A stretch of DNA of 12,442 bases from Actinomycetota bacterium (GTDB taxonomy: Bacteria; Actinomycetota; Actinomycetes; Nanopelagicales; Nanopelagicaceae): positions 1-12,442 of the forward strand of contig CANLHE010000010.1 in the NCBI GenBank assembly GCA_947490605.1, written 5' to 3'. Positions 8,068-12,442 of the stretch are shown piece by piece. The notes under the pieces were generated by a model that made no database searches, was not told the DNA's origin, and saw only the letters and a list, made by a program, of their open reading frames with translations. Within the stretch, counting starts at the first letter, position 1, and the number at the start of each line of letters is the position of its first letter. A program made the position numbers and the translations under genes.

Positions 8068-9517
8068 TCCAAAAGGTTTCTTAAATACTCCTAGGGAATT
8101 ACCTAAGCGTCGTCCAGTTGATGTCCGAATAAAGGATTGGAAAGAGGTTTACCAGGAGCAGGATTTTGGTCAATTACAAAAGCAGGCTGGTAGATGCATG
8201 GATTGTGGAATTCCGTTTTGTCATCAAGGTTGTCCGCTCGGAAATTTAATACCGGAATGGAATGATTTAATTTGGCGGGGTGAAAAAGCTGAAGCGATAG
8301 ATCGACTTCATGCCACAAATAATTTCCCAGAGTTCACTGGCAGATTATGTCCAGCTCCTTGTGAGACAGCTTGTGTGGTGGCTATTAATTCTGATGCGGT
8401 CACGATCAAGCAAGTAGAACTAAGAACTATTGAAGAGGCATTTTTAGAAAAACGAGTTGTGCCACTAATTCCAGATCGTTTATCTGGTAAAACTGTTGCA
8501 GTAATTGGGTCTGGGCCAGCCGGACTTGCGGCAGCTCAACAATTAACCAGAGCAGGACATACGGTTGCTGTTTACGAGCGAGCTGAGAAAATTGGCGGCT
8601 TACTGCGGTATGGAATCCCAGAATTTAAAATGGAAAAATCAATTGTTGATCGCAGGCTCTATCAGATGGAACAAGAGGGAACAAGGTTTAGAACAGGTGT
8701 AGATATCGGCAAAGATATCACTGGTTCGGTTTTACGAAATAAATATGACGCAGTTGTGATTGCAATCGGTGCAACTAATTGGCGAGATTTACCAATTCCT
8801 GGGCGAGATGCTGTCGGTGTTTACCAAGCTATGGAGTATTTACCATGGGGCAATAAGCAAGCATTGGGTGAGTTAACTTCAGAGCCAGCAATAAATGCAT
8901 CTGGAAAAGATGTTGTGATTTTAGGCGGCGGTGATACTGGAGCAGATTGTTTAGGCACAGCAATTAGGCAAGGTGCTAAATCTGTAACGCAACTTGAAAT
9001 TATGCCAAGGCCAACAGAAGAGCGCCCAAGTAATCAACCATGGCCAACTTATCCGATGATTTATCGGGTTAGCAGTGCACACGAAGAGTCTGGTGAAAGA
9101 ATGTATTCCGTTTCAACTCAAGAGTTTGTTAAAGATGAAAATGGAAAATTGAGTGGTTTAAAGTTAGTAGAGACTGAATTTATAAATGGAAAGTTTGAAC
9201 CAGTCCCTGGGAGCGAGAAAGTAATTCCGGCAGATCTTGTATTTTTAGCAATGGGCTTTACTGGGCCAGAAAAGAGTGAACTACTAACTCAACTTGAGGT
9301 TACGTTAGATGAACGCGGAATCATAATTCGTGATGAAAATTATGCAACCGCAGCTGAGGGTGTATATGTATGTGGTGATGCAGGTAGAGGCCAGTCGCTA
9401 ATTGTTTGGGCAATTGCAGAGGGAAGAAGTGCAGCTTCTGCTGTTGATACCTACTTGTCTGGACACACACAACTTCCATTCCCAATTGAACCCACTGCCC
9501 GGCCATTGATGGTTTAA
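8060..9517 (+). CDS. gltD: Glutamate synthase small (beta) subunit, NADPH oxidoreductase
   Basis: GltD takes electrons from NADPH through FAD and passes them via iron-sulfur clusters to FMN in GltB. The 485-residue protein has an N-terminal cluster domain with Cys46, Cys49, Cys54 and Cys58 ([13 protein letters not shown]), then Cys97, Cys101 and Cys105 (CPAPCETAC), the family's two 4Fe-4S regions. The FAD-binding Rossmann motif is [12 protein letters not shown] at about 148-159. The nucleotide-binding GGGDTGAD follows at 289-296, and the closing FAD segment is [22 protein letters not shown]. The ATG at 8060 lies inside the end of gltB (overlap 8060-8067, stop TGA at 8065) and has no strong ribosome-binding site, so coupled translation at matched amounts is likely. 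Related dihydropyrimidine dehydrogenase subunits share this fold, but the overlap with gltB settles the identity. Confidence 0.97.
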   Translation: MADPKGFLNTPRELPKRRPVDVRIKDWKEVYQEQDFGQLQKQAGRCMDCGIPFCHQGCPLGNLIPEWNDLIWRGEKAEAIDRLHATNNFPEFTGRLCPAPCETACVVAINSDAVTIKQVELRTIEEAFLEKRVVPLIPDRLSGKTVAVIGSGPAGLAAAQQLTRAGHTVAVYERAEKIGGLLRYGIPEFKMEKSIVDRRLYQMEQEGTRFRTGVDIGKDITGSVLRNKYDAVVIAIGATNWRDLPIPGRDAVGVYQAMEYLPWGNKQALGELTSEPAINASGKDVVILGGGDTGADCLGTAIRQGAKSVTQLEIMPRPTEERPSNQPWPTYPMIYRVSSAHEESGERMYSVSTQEFVKDENGKLSGLKLVETEFINGKFEPVPGSEKVIPADLVFLAMGFTGPEKSELLTQLEVTLDERGIIIRDENYATAAEGVYVCGDAGRGQSLIVWAIAEGRSAASAVDTYLSGHTQLPFPIEPTARPLMV

Positions 9518-9519
9518 GG
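9516..9519 (+). promoter_or_regulatory. Ribosome-binding site of pyk overlapping the gltD stop codon
   Basis: AAGG at 9516-9519 uses the last two bases of the gltD TAA stop and stands seven bases before the pyk ATG at 9527. Ribosomes ending on gltD are therefore placed directly over the pyk start, and no room remains for a separate promoter in the 9-bp gap. Confidence 0.5.
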
Positions 9520-9526
9520 TCGAGTT

Positions 9527-10969
9527 ATGCGCCGCGCGAAAATTGTTTGCACAATGGGACCAGCTGTTGAATCAGTTGAGAAAATTACTGAACTAATCAA
9601 TGCTGGAATGAATATGGCACGCCTTAACCTTTCTCATGGCGGCCATGACGAACACCAATCAAGACTTGATACGGTCAGAGCAGTTTCAAAGAAGGCAAAT
9701 AAAGCCGTGGCAATTTTAGTAGATTTGCAAGGTCCTAAAATTAGATTAGGAAGATTTGCAGATGGACCGCATGAACTTGCTCGGGGCGATATTTTCACCA
9801 TCACTACAGATGATGTTGCCGGCAGCAAAGAGCGAGTAGGAACAACTTATAAGGGTTTACCGGGTGATTGCCGGCCGGGCGACAAAATAATGATTGATGA
9901 TGGCAAGGTAACTGTTGAAGTCATTGAAGTAAAGAAAAATGATGTAATCACTAAGGTTATTCAACCAGGAATGGTCAGTAATAATAAAGGTATAAATCTG
10001 CCTGGGGTGGCCGTATCGGTTCCGGCTTTATCGGAAAAAGATATTGCCGATTTACGCTGGGGTCTAAAAGCCGGCGCTGATTTCATCGCCTTATCTTTTG
10101 TGAGAAATGCTGCCGACATAAAAGATGTTCATAAGATTATGGATGAAGAAGGCAAGCGAATTCCCGTAATTGCTAAAATTGAGAAACCTCAAGCAGTAGA
10201 GAATTTACAAGAGATTGTTGATGCATTTGATGGAATCATGGTGGCACGTGGTGACTTAGGAGTAGAGCTACCAATTGAAGATGTACCAATGGTGCAAAAA
10301 CGTTGCATAACTATGGCTCGAGAATCTGCGAAGCCAGTGATAGTTGCAACCCAAATGCTTGATTCAATGATTAGTAACTCTCAGCCAACTAGAGCAGAGG
10401 CAACTGATTGTGCAAATGCAGTACTAGATGGAGCTGATGCATTAATGCTTTCTGGGGAAACAAGTGTTGGAGATTTTCCGATTGAAGCGGTAAAAATAAT
10501 GGCAAGAATAATCGAGCGAACTGAAGAGGTTGCGTTAGATCAAATTCCACCACTAAAGCACGCACCTTCAACAAAAGGTGGGGCAATTACAAAAGCAGCA
10601 ACAGAAGTTGGATCAACTGTAGGGGCAAAGTTTTTAGTTGCATTCACTCAAAGTGGTGACTCGGCGAGAAGAATGTCTCGACTTCGCTCTCCAATTCCAA
10701 TGCTGGCGCTAACACCTGAAATTGGAACATATAACCGACTGGCACTTTCGTGGGGAGTGGAATCAATGCTTACTGCAGTTGTTAACCACACCGATGAAAT
10801 GGTTATGCAAGTTGATACATTGTTGATTGAATCAAAACGAGTAAATATCGGGGACTTAGTCTTAATCGTCGCAGGGTCCCCGCCAGGAATTCCAGGCTCG
10901 ATTAATGCCATGCGTGTTCACAAAATCGGTGACGCAGTAGGTGGAGTTGCTCCCGCCTATCGTAAGTAA
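9527..10969 (+). CDS. pyk: Pyruvate kinase
   Basis: Pyruvate kinase turns phosphoenolpyruvate and ADP into pyruvate and ATP, the last step of glycolysis. The 480-residue length is usual for bacterial enzymes. The N-terminal strand is AKIVCTMGPA, followed by MARLNLSHG at 30-38 (with the substrate-binding Arg) and VDLQGPKIRLG at 65-75. The B domain spans roughly 75-170. The active-site signature VIAKIEKPQAVENL holds the catalytic Lys217 and metal ligand Glu219; MVARGDLGVELP supplies Asp243, and VATQMLDSM follows at 273-281. The C-terminal domain, from about 345 onward, is complete and ends in HKIGDAVGGVAPAYRK. The gene follows gltD by 9 bp and its ribosome-binding site overlaps the gltD stop, so it probably shares the glt transcript. 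No phosphotransferase-like C-terminal extension is present. Confidence 0.97.
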   Translation: MRRAKIVCTMGPAVESVEKITELINAGMNMARLNLSHGGHDEHQSRLDTVRAVSKKANKAVAILVDLQGPKIRLGRFADGPHELARGDIFTITTDDVAGSKERVGTTYKGLPGDCRPGDKIMIDDGKVTVEVIEVKKNDVITKVIQPGMVSNNKGINLPGVAVSVPALSEKDIADLRWGLKAGADFIALSFVRNAADIKDVHKIMDEEGKRIPVIAKIEKPQAVENLQEIVDAFDGIMVARGDLGVELPIEDVPMVQKRCITMARESAKPVIVATQMLDSMISNSQPTRAEATDCANAVLDGADALMLSGETSVGDFPIEAVKIMARIIERTEEVALDQIPPLKHAPSTKGGAITKAATEVGSTVGAKFLVAFTQSGDSARRMSRLRSPIPMLALTPEIGTYNRLALSWGVESMLTAVVNHTDEMVMQVDTLLIESKRVNIGDLVLIVAGSPPGIPGSINAMRVHKIGDAVGGVAPAYRK

Positions 10970-10975
10970 TTTCGA

Positions 10976-11004
10976 TTAAAAAGATAAGCAATATAAACTA
11001 TAAC
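10976..11004 (+). promoter_or_regulatory. Candidate promoter for the tRNA and the ANTAR regulator
   Basis: TTAAAA (10976-10981, four of six to TTGACA), a 17-base spacer and TATAAC (10999-11004, five of six to TATAAT) predict transcription from about 11011, three bases before the mature tRNA 5' end. TATAAA at 10992-10997 is an alternative -10. No terminator-like hairpin lies between pyk and this site, so read-through from pyk is also possible. Confidence 0.5.
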
Positions 11005-11013
11005 TCTCTTTTC

Positions 11014-11086
11014 GCCTCGGTACTCCAACGGTAGAGAGGACGGTCTCAAAAACCGTATAGTGTCGGTTCGAATCCGACTCGAGGCA
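11014..11086 (+). tRNA. tRNA-Leu(CAA)-like, with a short (type I) variable loop
   Basis: A 73-nt cloverleaf can be folded by eye. The acceptor stem GCCTCGG pairs with TCGAGGC (last pair G-U). The D-stem CTC pairs with GAG around CAACGGTAGA. The anticodon stem ACGGT/ACCGT (11040-11044, 11052-11056) is perfect and holds the loop CTCAAAA, giving anticodon CAA at 11047-11049, which reads UUG. The T-stem GTCGG/CCGAC with loop TTCGAAT is also perfect. The discriminator is A73; CCA is not encoded (CA then TG follow). The 3-bp D-stem with a GGTAGA-ending loop, A73, and A36-A37-A38 all fit leucine tRNA. However, the variable region is only ATAGT (11057-11061), whereas bacterial tRNA-Leu normally has a long arm and is ~83-87 nt. 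The tRNA fold is secure; the leucine identity is inferred from anticodon and D-arm. Confidence 0.85.
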
Positions 11087-11087
11087 C

Positions 11088-11678
11088 ATGAATAATCAAG
11101 ATAAAAAAGTAAGAATACTAGTTGCCGAAGATGAAACTATCATTCGGTTAGATCTAGTTGAGATGTTAACTGAGGCTGGCTATGAAGTAATAGCACAAGC
11201 CGAAAATGGTGCCGTTGCAGTTGAGCTTGCAAAGCAACACAAACCAGATTTAGCAATACTTGATGTAAAGATGCCAGAGATGGATGGTATTACAGCAGCA
11301 GAACAAATTATTTTACTAGCTCCTGTTTTAATGTTAACTGCATTCAGTCAGAGAGAATTAGTAGAACGAGCAAGAGATGCTGGTGTAATGGCATATGTTG
11401 TGAAACCATTTTCAATAAATGATCTTGTACCAGCCATTGAGATTGCAATTAGTCGGCACAAGCAAATGAAATCTTTAGAATCTGAGGTTGCTGATATTTA
11501 TGAACGACTAGAAACCCGCAAAGTGATTGACCGCGCTAAGGGAATATTGATGAAGGCGATGAACTTGTCAGAACCAGAAAGTTTTAGTTGGATTCAAAAG
11601 ACTGCAATGGATCGGCGTATATCTATGAGAGAGGTTGCTAATGCGATCATCTCACCCGAGGCTGCCCCGGACCGATAA
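11088..11678 (+). CDS. pdtaR: PdtaR-like response regulator with REC and ANTAR RNA-binding domains
   Basis: The 196-residue protein combines a receiver domain (~8-122) with a C-terminal ANTAR domain (~134-188). The receiver has acidic residues Glu14 and Asp15 in AEDE, the phospho-acceptor Asp59 in LAILDVKMPEMDG, Thr84 in MLTAFSQRE and Lys106 in YVVKPFS. A coiled-coil-like linker leads to ANTAR residues RLETRKVIDRAKGIL and WIQKTAMDRR. ANTAR proteins bind paired hexaloop hairpins in mRNA and prevent termination. Mycobacterial PdtaR does this when phosphorylated by PdtaS. The alpha-3/beta-4 region (AAEQIILLAPVLML) seems about two residues shorter than in PdtaR, as I remember that sequence. The ATG at 11088 must be the start, since the receiver domain begins at residue 8. 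It lies one base after the tRNA, leaving no room for a ribosome-binding site. No histidine kinase gene is visible. Confidence 0.93.
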   Translation: MNNQDKKVRILVAEDETIIRLDLVEMLTEAGYEVIAQAENGAVAVELAKQHKPDLAILDVKMPEMDGITAAEQIILLAPVLMLTAFSQRELVERARDAGVMAYVVKPFSINDLVPAIEIAISRHKQMKSLESEVADIYERLETRKVIDRAKGILMKAMNLSEPESFSWIQKTAMDRRISMREVANAIISPEAAPDR

Positions 11679-11822
11679 CAATTTAGTAATACTTAGGCTA
11701 TTTTGGGCCCGTATACGCGGGGATGGGCTAGAAGAAAATTGCTCAAACCTAAACCTTAGCGTTAATCTTCATCCCTCCCTGTCCCGGGATATATGAACAG
11801 GAAGACAAACAGAAAGGTACCA
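11679..11822 (+). promoter_or_regulatory. Intergenic leader with a GC-rich inverted-repeat segment before the lipoprotein gene
   Basis: This 144-bp spacer has no open frame of note. Possible RNA pairings are CCCG (11708-11711) with CGGG (11718-11721) around TATACG, overlapping the 8-bp palindrome CGTATACG; GGGATG (11720-11725) with CATCCC (11770-11775); and CCTGT (11778-11782) with ACAGG (11797-11801), whose loop contains the palindrome TCCCGGGA (11782-11789). The first two share bases and exclude each other. The hexamer AAACCT occurs twice in tandem at 11745-11756. Possible -10 elements are TAGGCT (11694-11699) and TAATCT (11763-11768, 18 bases after TTGCTC); neither is strong. The segment 11705-11728 stands out as GC-rich in AT-rich surroundings. 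A cis-acting leader RNA is possible, but no known riboswitch class was recognised. Confidence 0.4.
11811..11817 (+). promoter_or_regulatory. Shine-Dalgarno of the lipoprotein gene
   Basis: AGAAAGG ends five bases before the ATG at 11823 and fixes the start of a protein with a well-formed lipoprotein signal peptide. Confidence 0.7.
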
Positions 11823-12442
11823 ATGAAAAAACTGTCAAAGATTGTTACCGGTTTAGCAGTTGCTGCACTTGCAGCAGGCGTGCTTACTGGCTGCAGCTCT
11901 TCAAACAAGTTGATCATTTCAACTGATCTACCTCTACAAGGATCAGCATTTGATTCAAATGATTCAACAAATAAAGCAATCGAGCTTTACCTTGAACAAC
12001 AAGGTTACAAGGCTGGCGATTACGAGCTTGAGTTCAAGGTGTATGACAATGCAACAGCAGCCAAGGGTTCTTGGGATGATGCAAAGTGTGCAGCTAACGC
12101 GCAAGAGCACGTAGCAAATAAGAATGAAGTAGCCATCATGGGTACTTACAACTCAGGTTGTGCAAAGATTATTGCACCAGTAGTTAACCAAGCTCCAGAT
12201 GGTCCAATGCTTATGATCTCTAACGCCAACACAAACCCAGGATTAACAAAGACTTGGGATGCTGGCGAGCCAGAGAAATACTTCCCATCAGGTTCACGTT
12301 CATACGCACGCGTATGTACAACAGATGACAACCAAGGCGCAGCAGCTGCTCAATTCGCAGCACAAGACGCAAAGGTTAAGTCAGTTTACGTTCTAAATGA
12401 CACAGAGACCTACGGTCAAGGTGTTGCTCGTGCATTTACTGC
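11823..12442 (+). CDS. LivK-like ABC transporter substrate-binding lipoprotein, 3'-truncated by window edge
   Basis: The frame is open from the ATG to the window end (206 codons plus two bases). The N-terminus MKKLSKIVTG, a hydrophobic stretch, and the lipobox LTGC with Cys24 form a lipoprotein signal peptide, so the mature protein is anchored to the outer face of the membrane after Lgt and signal peptidase II act. The rest matches the type-1 periplasmic-binding fold of branched-chain amino acid/amide transporters (Peripla_BP_6): an opening LIISTDLPLQG strand, IMGTYNSGCAKIIAPV near 105-120, a SNANTNPGLT ligand-loop region, then YARVCTTDDNQGAAAA and VYVLNDTETYGQG. The family takes up leucine, isoleucine and valine, or urea and short amides; the substrate cannot be fixed here. 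Permease and ATPase genes are expected downstream. Codon choice is richer in AAC, TAC, GAC, AAG and TTC than in neighbouring genes, a sign of high expression. Confidence 0.9.
   Translation, partial: MKKLSKIVTGLAVAALAAGVLTGCSSSNKLIISTDLPLQGSAFDSNDSTNKAIELYLEQQGYKAGDYELEFKVYDNATAAKGSWDDAKCAANAQEHVANKNEVAIMGTYNSGCAKIIAPVVNQAPDGPMLMISNANTNPGLTKTWDAGEPEKYFPSGSRSYARVCTTDDNQGAAAAQFAAQDAKVKSVYVLNDTETYGQGVARAFT

Noticed and set aside
10970..11013. Terminator after pyk
   Set aside because: No inverted repeat with a U-run is present; the AT-rich stretch fits a promoter for the tRNA better.
11088..11678. Degenerate receiver domain in the ANTAR protein
   Set aside because: The acidic pair (Glu14, Asp15), Asp59, Thr84 and Lys106 are all in place, so a phosphorylatable receiver is expected despite the slightly short loop near residue 75.
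11679..11822. Possible ANTAR target (two adjacent hairpins with hexanucleotide loops) beside the ANTAR regulator gene
   Set aside because: The one clear hexaloop hairpin (CCCG-TATACG-CGGG) lacks the A at loop position 1 and G at position 4 expected for ANTAR targets, and no second matching hairpin lies beside it.
1..12442. Mobile elements, CRISPR arrays or phage genes
   Set aside because: No transposase or integrase homology, no long direct or terminal repeats and no spacer-repeat pattern were seen; all genes are co-directional core functions.

Overview
The window is a compact stretch of bacterial chromosome, with every gene on the + strand. Base composition is AT-rich by eye, yet the proteins are actinobacterial in type. 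They include an ANTAR response regulator of the PdtaR type, a MauE/DoxX-like membrane protein paired with a membrane-anchored DsbA, an actinobacterial Lgt, and a LivK-like lipoprotein. Low GC, very short spacers and this gene set suggest a streamlined freshwater actinobacterium such as the acI lineage (Nanopelagicales: Planktophila, Nanopelagicus). That placement is an inference, not a search result. From memory, the order trpA, lgt, gltBD, pyk, ANTAR regulator, Liv-type transporter also occurs with insertions in Streptomyces, so this looks like an ancestral core block rather than an accessory island.

Region 1 (2-3457): the 3' part of trpA (tryptophan synthase alpha), then mauE-like, dsbA-like, lgt and a VIT-family Fe/Mn transporter. 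Spacing runs from an 11-bp overlap to a 32-bp gap, which suggests one operon covering the end of tryptophan synthesis, envelope thiol redox, lipoprotein maturation and metal transport.

Region 2 (3458-10969): an 83-bp spacer with a plausible extended -10 promoter and a leader able to fold into two competing hairpins, then gltB (TTG start), gltD (8-bp overlap) and pyk (9-bp gap). GltB and GltD form the iron-sulfur flavoenzyme glutamate synthase. Pyruvate kinase follows in what looks like the same transcription unit.

Region 3 (10970-11678): a promoter-like element, a 73-nt tRNA with anticodon CAA, and one base later the ATG of a PdtaR-like REC-ANTAR antiterminator. The tRNA has the D-arm and A73 of a leucine tRNA but only a 5-nt variable loop, which is the most unusual feature here. 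The regulator gene has no room for its own promoter or ribosome-binding site, so its mRNA is probably released by tRNA 3' processing as a (near-)leaderless message.

Region 4 (11679-12442): a 144-bp leader with a GC-rich inverted-repeat segment, then the start of a LivK-like lipoprotein that runs off the window. Its codon choice is visibly more C-ending than that of its neighbours, as expected for a highly expressed uptake protein. Its lipobox cysteine is the kind of substrate that the Lgt in region 1 modifies.

I found no mobile element, CRISPR array or phage gene. The window is mainly core metabolism. Its novelty lies in the tRNA/regulator junction and in the two structured leaders.
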